Below, one piece after another: positions 46,284-57,986 of a stretch of 64,000 nucleotides of DNA (positions are counted from its first letter, which is position 1; every line of letters starts with the position of its first letter). The DNA lies in NCBI RefSeq assembly GCF_002878395.1, contig NC_061111.1:22455097-22519096 (forward strand), given 5' to 3'. The stretch comes from Capsicum annuum (lineage: Eukaryota; Streptophyta; Magnoliopsida; Solanales; Solanaceae). The translations under genes and the position numbers were made by a program. Below the pieces are notes generated by a model. It had not been told where the DNA came from, searched no databases, and saw only the letters and a program-made list of their open reading frames with translations.

Positions 46284-48895
46284 TGTCACTACCAAAAACG
46301 AGAGTCATGATGACATTTGTGGTGACGTACTTTGACAAGTAAGCCTATCACCCGAATTGATACAAAAAGAAGAAAAAGACAAAAATATTTTAAGGTAAGG
46401 CTTCTTGAACGAAGCTGAACCATATAAATAATCATAACAATGCAGAAATAACTTATTCAAAATATCAATCATATCCAAAATCAGGTATCAATAGTGTAAG
46501 AACTACTAATACAATTCAAGAGTCAAATATATTGAAAAAATAATCACAAAAGAATAATATCTGTCTCCAAATACTAATAAAGACATAATTACTATAGAAA
46601 GATAGAGGTTAACTTTGAACGTTCCAATCGCTACCTTGGAAATTTCAACAATCGCCCAAGTCAAGCAAGTTGAGACGCACTCGAACTAGGATCTGCACCA
46701 AAAGGGCGCAGTAGGCATGGATATGGTCTACTTGTACTCAGTAGGTATCATAAGCCGATCAAGAAAAGTGGTAAATAAAACATGCAAAATATACACGAAG
46801 GACACGTCACCTGCAATCAGAAAACGTCCCACAATGGTAGCCAATACCGCTTGCACTAACAGTTCTAATATATCACATACACACCAAGATAGAACAAGAG
46901 TATGCGTTATATCACATATAAGTAGAATAAGGGGAAACATGCATATACAAGATCATCAAATATAAGTAAAAGAAGATAAGACAATTACATAGATGGCTAG
47001 TCAATACGGCAATACAACACAATATAAACACAATAAAGTAAGTGCAATGTATATGATGATGATGATGCACGAGGTCATCGCACAACCTCCGAGATCGTCG
47101 CACAATCCCCGTATACATCTACGGGGCTAAAGTTTCATGATGTAGGACTCATGGGGGTTCGTCAACCTGTATACAATTCACATATCTCATATCTCCTTTC
47201 TAGTACATTCCTTGAAAAAGGTTTTATAAGTTATTACAATTTCTCCTCCCCGGTACATCCCTCCAGGAGGGTTTTTAAAAAGGTGTTGCCAATATTACTC
47301 AGGTGTTGCCACGGTAGTACCAATGTTTCATGAATGATTATGCTATGAGGATGTAATGCTCCAACCAATCACAATGAGTATTTCCACAACCAACCACATG
47401 ATATATATCCACAACCAACCACAATGATATATTTTCACAACCATATGAGCTAATATCCACTCATTATTTTCGTTCATCCATGAATTTCCACATGTCTCAT
47501 ATGCCAATAAAGTATGAAAGAGTTAAGCCATAACCTACCTCAAAAGTCGAAATTGGTCTGCTACACTTCGAACCTGCGACTTTACTTTTCATGAACAATC
47601 TTGAACTCCACTAAAAATATCAAATATGGAATCTATGCGTCAAAATAAAACCAACGACACTCATATTGGCTACTTTTAGTTTGGGGTCAAAATGGACCCC
47701 TGAAATAGGTTTCCGAAAAAAGGACAAAATCAAAACTTTACTTCAAAATCATGTTTCCCATTTTTTTAGGAATCTACAACTGTAAACCCAAATCAAATTG
47801 AGTAAAAACGAGGTTCAAATTGAAGAAAAACAATTTTTAAGCTTTACCGGGTAAAAATCTTTGAAATTCGGGTTAAAATCAAGAATCATAGTTGTTTTAA
47901 GTGTTAAATTGATGAATAACTTGAAATTATTAGATAAAAATATTATTCAGGTGAAAAGAAGTAATTGTGGTTTAAAATCAAGCCCTAAGATTTTAGAGTT
48001 TTGAGAAATTAATTAAGAAATTTTAAAAAAATAGTGAATTCTTACCTTAAATCCGTAATAAAACAAAGAAATAGGTGTTAATCTAGCTTTCTAACCTTTC
48101 ACAAACTTTAATTTTAAGCTCCCACACTATTTTAGGGTTTAACTCCCAAGACGCAAGATGAAAATGAGCAAAATGGACCAAAAAGAGGTGAAAAATCTGC
48201 TATTTATAGCAGATTATTCTGCAATATCAGTTTTTTTGTCGATCGGACTTCGACGGGATGCCCGAAATTCGTTCAAAGTCCGATACATGCAAACAAACTA
48301 TGTAACCATACTAAATTTGACGTTTTAGACGCGGTGACGATATCAGATTATCAAAAAAAATCGTTTTCACAAAGTTAATCCCCAAAATTCGAAATCATAA
48401 TTTTCCAAATCAAGGGTCGAAATAAGATTTAAAAGCCGTAAAATCATACCAAACATGCTAACACCCTAAAATCGTCATTCTGGATTTGTTGACGAAGTCG
48501 AATTTTTCATCCGAGGTTGTTTTAATCAAATGTGGGTCCCACACCCATATTTTAAAAACTTTCAACTTTTTGATCAATAGGTCGAAATGAGCTCGGGTGC
48601 ACTTGACCCGAACCAAAGGTCTATCTAACCTAAAATTGATATTTTGGAGCTGTTAACACAATTTGTTCGTCCATCCATCGCACGGATCAAAAGATATCCC
48701 CATAAGTCTAAAATAAGACTCTTGGTGCCATAAAAAACCACAATATCTCATAAATGGTACTAAAATGCATCGGAAATAATGCCAATCACCCCCACATCCC
48801 AAAAATACCATAATGTAACTACGGGAAGGGGTAAAATAGTTAAATCACATAAAATCACAAATTTCACATATTTTATCAAATTTTTAGGTCTTTAC
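46284..48895 (-). repeat. 3' LTR of G3 (2,612 bp)
   Basis: The plus-strand left end is TGTCACTACC and the right end GGTCTTTACA. It pairs with 53696-56562. It lacks about 253 bp present in the other LTR at 54931-55183. The gap edges share TGAA, so the loss probably came by short-homology deletion. A 'gatgatgatgatg' run lies at 47054-47067. Confidence 0.85.
48194..48215 (-). promoter_or_regulatory. Palindromic TATA element in the G3 3' LTR
   Basis: AATCTGCTA-TTTA-TAGCAGATT is a perfect inverted repeat with 9-bp arms. On the minus strand it contains TATAAATA, the probable LTR promoter. The same 22 bases are at 55867-55888 in the 5' LTR. Confidence 0.6.
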
Positions 48896-48930
48896 ATCAT
48901 CATCCACTAAAAATCTAGTTCGTCCTCGAA

Positions 48931-50130
48931 CTAAGGCAAAGAAATACCTGAATCAATGAAGAGCTGGGGATAGGAACTACGCATATCACACACAACCTTC
49001 CAAGTAGTCTCATCTACAGTTCGATATCGTCACCGAACCTTAACCCCAGAGACAACTCTAGAGTGCAACCGCCTAACATCCCTAGCCAAAATGGAAACCG
49101 ACTCCTCAATAAAGGACAACCGCTCATCTAACTGAACCGACTCCCAACGAATGACATGAGACTCATCAGGAATATAACGGCGAAGCATAGAAACATGAAA
49201 AATGAGATAAACAGCTGATAGATCAGGGGGCAATGCCAACTCATAAGCCACATCACCAACAATCCGGAGAATCTCAAATGGACCAATATACCTGGGGCTA
49301 AGCTTTCCCCTCTTCCCAAACCTCATCACACTCTTCATGGGAGAAACTCAAAGGAAAATACGATCACCAACACCAAATCTCAAGGCATGAAGTCTACGAT
49401 CAGCATAATACTTCTGCCAACTCTAACCTGCTCGAAGTCTATCCTGAATTGTCTGGACTCTGATCAAAGACTCACGAAGCAAGTCTGTACCTCGAGGTCT
49501 CACCTATGAAATATCAAACCAACCTACTGGCAAGCGACAATGCCTACCATAAAATGCCTCGAAAGGAGCCATATCAATACTTGAATGGTAGTTATTATTA
49601 TATGCAGACTCTGCTAAAGCCAAATATTGCTCCCACTGGCCACTAAAGTCTATCACACAAGCGCGGAGCATATCCTCTAAAACCCAAATAGTCCTCTAGG
49701 ACTGACCGTTAGTCTGGGGTGAAACATCGTGCTAAGATCAACCCAAATACCCAACTCATCCTAAAAAGTCTTCCCAAAAGTGACATGTGAACACAGAACC
49801 TTGATCTGAAATAATAGACACCGGCACACCATGCAGATGAACAATCTCACTAATATAGATATGAGCCAACCTCTCAATACTGAACGAGACCTGAACCAAA
49901 ATAAAATAGGCTGATGTGGTCAATCGATCCGCGATGAACCAAACACTATCAGGACCATGAGGTGTACGAGGCAAACCAGTCATAAAATCCATGGTGATGC
50001 GTTCCCACTTTCGCCTGGGAATGGGCAATTTCTGAAGAAATCCACCAGGTCTCATATGCTCAGCCTTCACATGCTGGCAACATAGGCAACGAGCCATAGA
50101 ATCTGCTATATCTTGCCTCATACCACCCCA
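48931..50130 (-). pseudogene. G3 integrase with chromodomain
   Basis: From upstream: the zinc domain end CLCCQHVKAEH, then the core MDFMTGLPRTPHGPDSVWFIADRL with the first Asp, VHLHGVPVSIISDQGSVFTCHFW with the second Asp (49756-50121). After frame breaks the C-terminal linker follows: MRFGKRGKLSPRYIGPFEIL, YLIFHVSMLRRYIPDESHV (49030-49338). The chromodomain-like tail extends to the stop at 48931: VSGVKVR, then past a stop TVDETTWKV, MRSSYPQLF. The Glu-bearing region (49600-49750) is shifted in frame. These domains would insert the cDNA and read histone marks. Confidence 0.85.
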
Positions 50131-50940
50131 CCAGTAGTGCTACCTCAAATCACAATATATCTTAGTCACGCTTTGATGGATAGAATATCTGACTCAATGG
50201 GCCTCCTTCAAGATCAACCTAATCCAATCACCCATTCTCGGAACACAAACTCGGCCCCCAATCCTAAAAAATCCATCTGAATCAAGTGAGTCTTCCTTAG
50301 CCTCCCCACTCAACACCTTATCTCAAATTAACCTCAATCCAATATCGTCAAACTGATAAGCTTAAATCTGCACCATCAAAGAGGATCTAGACTCCACAAA
50401 TGACAAAACACGCCCAGGTGTCAAAATATCAAGTCTAACCACCTAGTGAGCTATAGCTTGAATCTGTAAGGCCAAGGGCCTCTCTTGGGTCAAAAGATAC
50501 AGAAAGCTACCCATGCTAGTTGAATTTCGACTCAAGGCATCCGCAACCACATTAGCCTTGCCCGGATGATAGAGAATAGTCAAGTCATAATCCTTAAGAA
50601 ACTTAACCCAACGACACTGCCTCATATTAGATCTCGCTAGGTGAAGTATTGAAGGCTACGATGATCTGAGAAGATCTCCTAATGGACTCCATAAAAGTAG
50701 TACCTAAACAACTTCAAGGTAAACACAACTGTACACAACTCTAAATCATGGGTAGGATAATTTCTCTCACGAGGCTTCAACTAACGAGACGTATAAGAAA
50801 TCACCTTGCCCTCTTGCATCAATATATCACTTAACCCAACACCTAAAGCATCGTAAAAGATGGTAAAGCCCACACCTTTCCTAGGTAAACTCAAGATAGG
50901 AGATGAAGTCAACAAATCCTTGAGCTTTTGAAAGCTTGCC

Positions 50941-50958
50941 TCACAAGCATTGGACCAC
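50941..50958. repeat. 18-bp target duplication, left copy
   Basis: TCACAAGCATTGGACCAC recurs at 51253-51270. Together the copies bracket the retroposon in G3 RNase H. The length is typical of target-primed insertion and unlike LTR elements. Confidence 0.9.
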
Positions 50959-51252
50959 CACCACCACCACCACCAACAAACCCAGTATATTCCCACATAG
51001 TGGGGTCTAGGAAGGGTAGAATGTACGCAGTCCATACCACTACCTCCGAAGAAGTAGAGAGGTTGTTTTCGATAGACCCCCGGCTCAAGACAAAGGACAA
51101 TAGACAAAAACATCAAAAACATGAAACATGATAAAAATAACAAAGGTACAACATCAATAAAAATATTGTACATTACCACACAAAGGACACCCCTTCCCCC
51201 CAACCCTAAAACTAACAGCCGTACTAAAGCCTTCCTAGCTACTGACTAAGAC
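50959..51252 (-). mobile_element. TS-SINE/RTE-type retroposon in G3
   Basis: On the minus strand the 3' part reads 'gggggtctatcgaaaacaac', 'ctacttcttcggaggtagtg', 'ctgcgtacattctacccttc', 'ccccactatgtgggaatata' and 'ctgggtttgttggtggtgg'. I recognise this as the shared 3' end of nightshade TS SINEs and RTE LINEs, normally with a (TTG)n tail and here with a (TGG)n tail. The 5' part shows no clear tRNA-like A/B boxes, so it may be a 5'-truncated RTE or a divergent SINE. It interrupts the RNase H frame of G3 and is younger than it. Confidence 0.8.
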
Positions 51253-52239
51253 TCACAAGCATTGGACCACTGAAAATAAATCTTCTTCTGGCTCAACTTG
51301 GTCAATGGAGCTGTAATAGAAGAGAAACCCTCAATAAAACACCGATAATAACCTGCCAAGCCAATAAAACTTTGAATCTCGATGGCCAAAATAGGTCTAG
51401 CCCAATCACGAAGTGCTGTAACCTTGGCTGGATCAACCAAAATACCTTTCTTAGTCACCATATGACCCAAGAAAGAAATAGGCAGAAATAGGCTCCAACC
51501 AAAACTCACACTTAGAGAACTTAATATACAACTTCTCATCCCTCAATCTGTGAAGCACATTCCGCAAATACTCCTTATGCTCAACCTCACTCTTGGAATA
51601 AACTAAGATATCATCTATAAATACAATAACAAAGAAGTCAAGATACGATTGAAACACCTAGTTCGTCAACTCTATGAATGCGGCAGGGGCATTGGTCAAC
51701 CCAAAAGACATGACCAAGAACTCATAATGACCATATGGAGTTCGAAAAGCTGTCTTTGGAATATCCAAAGCTTAAATCCTCAGATGGTGATAATCGAACC
51801 TCAAATTTATCTTAAAAAATACTGTAGCATACTGAAGCTGATCAAATAAATCATCAATGCGGGGAAGAGGATACTTATTCTTAACTGTTACCTTATTCAA
51901 CCACTGATAATCAATACACATCTGCATAGACCCATTCCTTTTCTTCATAAACAAGACAGGATCACCTCAAGGCAAAATACTAGGTCGGATAAATCCTTTA
52001 TCCTACAACTCCTACAATTGATCCATTAATTCCTTCAACTCTGTTGGGGACATCCTATAAGGAGGAACAAAGATAGGCTTGGTTCCTGGCTCAACATAAA
52101 TAGAGAAATCAATATCTCGATCTAGAGGCATACTAGCCAAGTCTATAGGGAACACGTCCATAAACTCATGGACAATACAAACAGAATCCAAAGAAGAAGG
52201 CAAAACAACACTAGTGTCACGAATATGAGCCAAGTAAGT

Positions 52240-52650
52240 TCAACATCCACTCTTAATCAATTTATGAGCTTGAACATAAGATATAATCCTCTTAGGACCC
52301 AAATGAAGTGTACCCTTCCAAGCTATCCTTGACACACTCGACAAAGCTAAAGTCACAGTCTTAACAAAACAATCTAAGACAACATGATAAGGAGCCAACC
52401 AGTACATGCCCAAAAAAATATCAAAATCGACCATGTCTAACACAATCAAGTCTACCAAAGTCTCACGCCCAAAAAAATTCACAACACAAGATTGGTGCAC
52501 ACGATCCACCACTAAAGAATTACCTATCGGGGTAGATACATGAATAGGCATGGGAAGAGGCTCACTAACAAAATCAAACCCGAAGCAAAATACACATACA
52601 TATAGGAGAAAGTTGATCCAGGATCAAATAATACAGATGCAGGTCTAAAA
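52240..52650 (-). pseudogene. G3 aspartic protease
   Basis: The active-site segment VLFDPGSTFSYMYVYFA lies at about 52645-52590. A one-base loss near 52580 then shifts the frame, and the domain goes on as IHVSTPIGNSLVVDRVHQSC, VDLIVLDMVDFDIFLGMYWL and VSRIAWKGT (52240-52551). DPGST keeps the catalytic Asp and Gly. The late IFLGMYWL carries Tyr where Asp is usual (ILGMDWL). In the family it processes the polyprotein. Confidence 0.8.
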
Positions 52651-52659
52651 AAATGGGGA

Positions 52660-53643
52660 TGATACCGATAATCACAGCATTAGAAGCCTCGGCATTAGGT
52701 CTGGCTGGTATAGCATAACACTGATCACGACCACCAATTGCCTGGGTGGCCCTAAAACCACCACCACAGGCTCTACCATCTTTACCTCTCGCACCTATGG
52801 TAGAGCCCCTACCTCTCACAGCTGAAATAGAAGTAACCCGATCACCCAATGGGGACAGTCCCTGAGTACATGGCTAATCTTATCACACATACAACAACCT
52901 CTACGACTAGCCTCAACTGGGACCAAATGACCACCCTAAACTGCTGAACTAGAAGATTCATCACTTGAACTCTGTAAAGCCACCACTGGCCTATGATGGT
53001 ATCCATGAGAACCTTTAAAATCTCCGCCTCGAGAGGTATGACTCCTGAACTCACCAAAACATTGCGCCTTTCTATTTCCTTCCTGAGATGCACTAAGAAT
53101 ACTCTATATCATCTTAGCATAATCCACTATACTCTGGAAAGAAACCCCAAACACAACCATTAGAGATGTAGCCAACTTAAAGGAGACATCCAAACCATTC
53201 ACAAACTTTTGAATCTTTTCAGACTCGGTAAATGTTATCGTAGGAATATCTAGATAGGATATAAAAGCGTGTCTCATAATTAGCAACTGTCATGGAGCCT
53301 TGCTCCAAACGATCAAACTCATCCCGTATTCGATCACTCAGACTGTAAGGCATGAATCTCTCCAGAAAGGCATCAACAAACTGATCCCATGACAACTTGA
53401 GAGCATCAACAGGCCTACAATCGACAAATAATCTCCACTAATCTCTCGCAGCATCTCTCAACTGATAGTAGTATAAGCCATACCATTCGCACAGAAAGAG
53501 TGAAACACAACTCAGAACACAAGGTATGAAAGAACTTCTCACAATAAAGAATAAAATGAGAAAAGTTTCCTAAATACGTCTTATAGCTTCTCAAAGATAG
53601 ATACGAACATCTACGTACCGATCTGCGAGACTCTATTAGACAT
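52660..53643 (-). pseudogene. gag: G3 gag pseudogene with zinc knuckle
   Basis: A plausible start is the ATG at 53643-53641 (MSNRVSQIGT), 38 bases after the primer site, followed by many stops. The gag core is best at 53104-53286: FTESEKIQKFVNGLDVSFKLATSLMVV, which matches the family SExxKIxxFVxGL pattern. A proper CCHC knuckle is at 52855-52896: CMCDKISHVLRDC preceded by C, giving C-X2-C-X4-H-X4-C. Between them the frame is shifted (52842-53093 is a wrong-frame shadow). The knuckle is better kept than those of T1 and T2. Confidence 0.7.
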
Positions 53644-53680
53644 CCTGTTCTTACACTGCTGAGACCAATGAAGCCTGGTT

Positions 53681-53692
53681 TCTCTGATACCA
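53681..53692 (-). promoter_or_regulatory. G3 primer-binding site (initiator Met-tRNA)
   Basis: The minus strand reads TGGTATCAGAGA, 11 of 12 bases of the canonical site, three bases after the LTR end. Confidence 0.9.
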
Positions 53693-53695
53693 TTT

Positions 53696-56562
53696 TATCA
53701 CGATCCAAAAATGAGGGTCATAATTGCACTTGTCGCGGCGCACCTTGACAAGTAAGCCTATCACTCAAACTGATACAAAAAGAGGAGAAGACAGAAATAT
53801 CTTAAGGTAAGACTTCTAGAAAGAAGCCAAATCATATAAGTAATCATAACAATGCAGAAAGAACTTATTCAAAATACCAATCATGCCGAAAATTAGGTGT
53901 CAATAGTGTAAGAACTACTAATACAATTCAAGAGTCAAATACATCGAAAAAATAACTACAAAGGAATAATATCTATTTTTGAATACTAAAAAAGACAACT
54001 ACTATAGAAAGATAGAGGTGAACTTCGTACGCATGAATGCCCAACAGCTACCTTGGAAGCTCCAACAATCGCTCGAATCAAGCAAGTCGAGGCATACTCG
54101 AGCTTGGACCTACACCGAAAGGGCGCAGTAGGCATGAGTATAGTCCACTTGTACTTAGTAAGTATCATGGCCGACCAAGCAAAGTAGTAAATAAAGTATA
54201 CAAAATATACACTAAGGCATGTCACCTGAAATCAGAAAATATCCCATAATGGTAGCCCACACTGCTTGCACTAACAGTTCTAATATATCACATACACACC
54301 AAGATAGAATAAGAGTATGCATTATATACCATATAAGTAGAATAAGGGGGAACATGTATATACAAGATCATCAAATATAAGTAAAAGAAGATAAGACAAT
54401 TATATAGATGGAAAGTCAATACGGCAATACAACATAATATAAACACAATAAAGTAAGTGCAATGGTAATGGTGATGATGATGCAATGGTAATGGTGATGA
54501 TGATGCACGAGGTCGTTGCACAACCTCCAGGATCGTTGCACGATTCCCGTATACACCTACGGAGCTAAAGCTTGCCGACGTAGGACCCATGGAGGGTTCG
54601 TCAACCTGTATACAATCCATATATCTCATATCTCCTTTCTGACACATCCCTTGAAAAGAGTTTTATAAGGTCTTATAATATCTCCTTATTGGCACATCCC
54701 TCGGGGAGGGTTTTTAAAAAGGTGTTGCCAAATTACTCAGGTGTTGTATTGGTGGTACCAATGTTTCATGAATGAGTATGATATGAGGATGTAATACTCA
54801 CAACCAATCACAATGAGTATTTTCATAACCAACCACAATGATACATTTTCACAACCATGTGAGCCAATATCTACTCATTATTTTTGTTCATCCATGAATT
54901 TCCACATGTCTCATATGCTAATAAAGTGTGAATATAATCACAATACACCAATGGTACCACATTAAGCATTTTAACAATAAAATACAATTATTCACATGTA
55001 TTCAAGGCTATCAATATCACATAGGACCTACACGGTCACATATATCATATAATATCTCAATTTCGACGATTACATCACATATAGGCCTCCACACAGGAAC
55101 AACACATAGATAACTATTTTTCATGATTATTTCCCACCTTTAACATGGATTTTGTACCATCATTTACTACCCAACCTAGTCTGAAAGAGTTAAGTCATAA
55201 CCTACCTCAAAAGCCAAAATTGATCCGCTACACTTCGAACCAACGACCTTACTTTTCACGAATAATCCCGAACTCCACTAAAAATATCAAATATGAAATC
55301 TATGTGTCAAAACAAAACCAATGACACTCATATTGACTACTTTTGGTTCGGGGTCAAAACGGACCCCCGAAATGGGTTTCCGAAAAAAAGGGCAAAATCA
55401 GAACTTTATTTAAAAATCATGTTTTCCATATTTTTAGGAATCTATAGCTGAAAACCCAACTCAAATTGATTCAAAAATGAGGTTCAAATTAAAAGAAAAA
55501 TTATTTTTATGCTCTACAGGGTAAAAATCTTTAAAATTCAGGTCAAAATCAAGAATCAGAGTTGTTTTAAGGGTTAAATTGATGAAAAACTTGTAATTAT
55601 AAGATAAAAATATTATTCAAGTGAAAAGAAGTAAAATTGAGGTTTAAAATCAAGCCCTAAGATTTTTGAGGTTTTGAGAAATTAATCAAGAAATTACTAA
55701 GAAAAGGATGAATTCTTACCTTAAATCCGTAATAAAACCAAGAAATTGGTGTTAATCTAGCTTATTAAGCTCTCACAAACTTTACTTTTAAGCTTCCATA
55801 CTATTTTAGGGTTTAACTCCAGGAGTCAAGATAAAAATGAGAAAATGGGCCAAAAAGGAGGTGAAAAATCTGCTATTTATAGCAGATTTTTCTGCAATAT
55901 CTGTTTTTTTTGATCGATTGGAATTTGACGGGGTGCCCGAAATTCGTTTGAAGTAAGATACATGCAAACGAACTATGAAACCATACTAAATTTGATGTTT
56001 CGGACGCGATGGAGACATCAGAATTTCAAAAAGATACCATTTTCACAAAGTTGACCCCCAAAATTCGAAATTATAATTTTCTAAATCAAGGGTCGAATGA
56101 GATTTAAAAGACATAAAATCATACTAAATATGCTAACACCCTAAAATCAATATTTTAGATTTTCTGGTAAAGTCAAATTTCACATCCAAGGTCGTTTCGA
56201 TCAAATGTGGGTCCCACACTCATATTTTTAATTTTTCAACTTTCCAATTAATAGCTCGAAATGAGCTCGGGTGCACCGAGACCCGAACAAAAGGTCTACC
56301 TAGCCTAAAATTGATATTTTGGAGCAGCTGGTGTATTCTATTTAGCCATCCGTCGTACGGATCAAAAGATATCCCCATAAGTCTAAAATAAGGCTCTCGA
56401 AGCCATTATAAACCATAATATCGCATAAATGGTACTAAAATGCATAAAAAATAATGTCAATCACCCCCACACCCCAGAAATACCATAATGCGACTATGGA
56501 GAGGGGTAAAACAGTGAAATCACACAAAATCACAAATTTCATCAATTTTTTAGATCGTTATA
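53696..56562 (-). repeat. 5' LTR of G3 (2,867 bp)
   Basis: The plus-strand left end is TATCACGATCC (TG mutated to TA) and the right end GATCGTTATA (CA mutated). It matches 46284-48895 throughout, except for the 253 bp unique to this copy. A 23-bp unit 'aatggtaatggtgatgatga'+'tgc' is duplicated at 54461-54506. The palindromic TATA is at 55867-55888. Confidence 0.85.
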
Positions 56563-56597
56563 CTTTTGTGTTGTTGTTTTTTGCCTGTTGCTTCTCT

Positions 56598-56874
56598 ATT
56601 TATAAATGCACCAAGGAACCTCCCAAATCTCATCAAGAATCTTCTTTAGGCTAAGAGAATCAACCTTCAGTGCCAATAGAAGTATATTATGAACAATGCA
56701 TTACTCCAGACCTAGTCTTAGGGCCACTACCTCAATTAGTAGGTCAGTCCCTTCATCCAATCTCCTAGATTCTGGATAGATTAAGCTACCAACTCCAATT
56801 TTTATACAAAAATCCCCAGGTCTTTCTCCATTTGAATTGCATTTAAAAGCACCCAAATTGGGAAGATTCCATAC
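56598..56874 (-). pseudogene. RNase H-like (RVT_3 type) fragment
   Basis: The minus strand reads VWNLPNLGAFKCNSNGERPG, then GVGSLIYPESRRLDEGTD and EVVALRLGLE, a stop at 56703-56701, and in the same frame CIVHNILLLALKVDSLSLKKILDEIW and VPWCIYK. The order W-x-P-x-x-G-x-x-K-x-N-x-D/N-G, x-E-x-x-A-L-x-x-G-L, K-x-D-S-L-x-L, PW is that of RNase H domains of plant non-LTR elements and related host proteins. The DG Asp is Asn and the second acidic residue is kept (IEVVALR). It lies between the G3 insertion (56562) and the TIR element (56957), so both may have entered the same old LINE-like remnant. Confidence 0.75.
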
Positions 56875-57160
56875 AACTATTCTGCAGCCTAAGGTGGGGG
56901 TTATAATCCTCCAAAAAAAAATTTCAAAACAATCCAAGTTATCGGAATATTTTGTAGAGAAAATGGCCAAAAAACCCCCCAACCTTTACCCCAAATTCCA
57001 ACTACACACTTATACTTTGCGGGGGTCCTATGACCCCCCTGAACTATTTTAAAATGATATTATTACCTTCCTAAATGCTTACATGGCATAAAGAGTGTAT
57101 CTCACTCTCCTTGAGAGAGTGAGCACCGAAAATAAAAATAAAAATTTTATTTTCACATTT

Positions 57161-57162
<2 letters not shown>

Positions 57163-57199
<37 letters not shown>
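57163..57199. repeat. (TA)n microsatellite
   Basis: About 18 TA units, followed by a long T/C-rich tract (57200-57330) containing many 'ttcatctt' and 'ctccattttcat' words. Confidence 0.9.
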
Positions 57200-57201
<2 letters not shown>

Positions 57202-57442
57202 TTTTTATATTTTTCTTTATTTGCTTTATTCCTTATCCTCTCATTCTCTCCATTTTCATATTTCTTCACCATCTTCATCTTCGTCTTCCTCTTTCGCATC
57301 TCCATCTTCATTTTTTTATCTCCATTTTCATTTATACCGCAAATTCAATACTTTTCTCACTATTCATTTTTTAGCTAACATTTTTAGACCCACTATTTTT
57401 TTTTGTGAAGAAGGATAAATAATCCCAAGTGTTTCCGTCGGA

Positions 57443-57613
57443 ATGGCTTCACAGCCGCAGGTGAAGCTTTTTCGGCTACCGAATCAGTTCCAAAATGAAC
57501 GTACCAGTGATATTCACCAACCCCATAAACAATTATGCACATATTCATCTCACAATTCTCTGAAATTTGAAAAGATTAAAGTGGTCCTTGAAGTAATTTC
57601 TGATGAAAAGTGA
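57443..57613 (+). CDS. Small ORF (56 codons) inside the TIR element, unrecognised
   Basis: The ATG at 57443 opens MASQPQVKLFRLPNQFQNER and ends in VVLEVISDEK before TGA. No domain is recognised. It is less AT-biased than its surroundings. It could be the first exon of a captured gene, possibly the same one as the PPR fragment downstream, or a chance ORF. Confidence 0.3.
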   Translation: MASQPQVKLFRLPNQFQNERTSDIHQPHKQLCTYSSHNSLKFEKIKVVLEVISDEK

Positions 57614-57986
57614 AAATTAGTTCAAAAGTTTACGTCTCATGAGGATTTCGGATCAAGTGAAACAATTCCAAACCATGAAATCAATATTATATCTCAAAAT
57701 CAATATTCATATTTAAGCTTTTTTTGCACTATTTCAACATTAAGATTGATTTTTGAGTTGTGGGTTTCTTGATTTTGTCTATTTTAACATCAAGATTGAA
57801 TTTTGAGTTGTGGCATCTTTTGGATTTATCAACAATGATGAGATAAATGTTGGAGAATTATCGAAGGAAATGGAAGAGGGTGATTTTGTGAGGGATAGTG
57901 AGTTGTTTGGGTGAAATTTTATTGAGGGTTAATTGAAGGTAGATGAAGTCATCATCTTCTTCTGAATTTTCGTGTAAGAGTGAATT

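Larger units (their letters stand above)
50443..52233 (-). pseudogene. G3 reverse transcriptase and RNase H, interrupted by a retroposon
   Basis: RT: YRMSPTELKELMDQL (about 52020-52060), [28 protein letters not shown] and the first-Asp region as [15 protein letters not shown], where the usual KIDLR Asp is Asn (51772-51954). The second pair is intact as FIDD (51610-51621), then [10 protein letters not shown] and [12 protein letters not shown] (51246-51539). RNase H begins at the 'SNACE' words duplicated around the 294-bp insertion (50959-51252), and continues with FYDALGVGLSDIL (the Asp of YCDAS kept) and [15 protein letters not shown] (50443-50625). Confidence 0.85.
46284..56562 (-). mobile_element. 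Chromovirus G3 with both LTRs
   Basis: On the minus strand: 5' LTR (56562-53696), primer site, gag, protease, RT, RNase H, integrase, chromodomain and 3' LTR (48895-46284). Flanks are GTTTT (46279-46283) and CTTTT (56563-56567), a likely five-base duplication with one change. It is 10.28 kb including a 294-bp retroposon insertion. All frames carry stops. It is a third Tekay-like family, distinct in LTR from T and K. Confidence 0.85.

Noticed and set aside
46144..46335. Hydrophobic ORF that might be a membrane protein exon cut by G3
   Set aside because: The last 50 bases are G3 LTR, the continuation after 56567 is in a different frame, and no splice or domain evidence supports it. The minus strand there holds a better-supported RNase H fragment.
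47054..47067. GAT-repeat run as a functional site
   Set aside because: It is an ordinary microsatellite in the G3 LTR, and its counterpart near 54470 is rearranged.
53415..54647. Minus-strand ORFs 53415-53708, 53986-54225 and 54288-54647
   Set aside because: The first overlaps the primer site and a broken gag leader in the wrong frame. The others lie in the G3 LTR and have homologous shadows in the opposite LTR.
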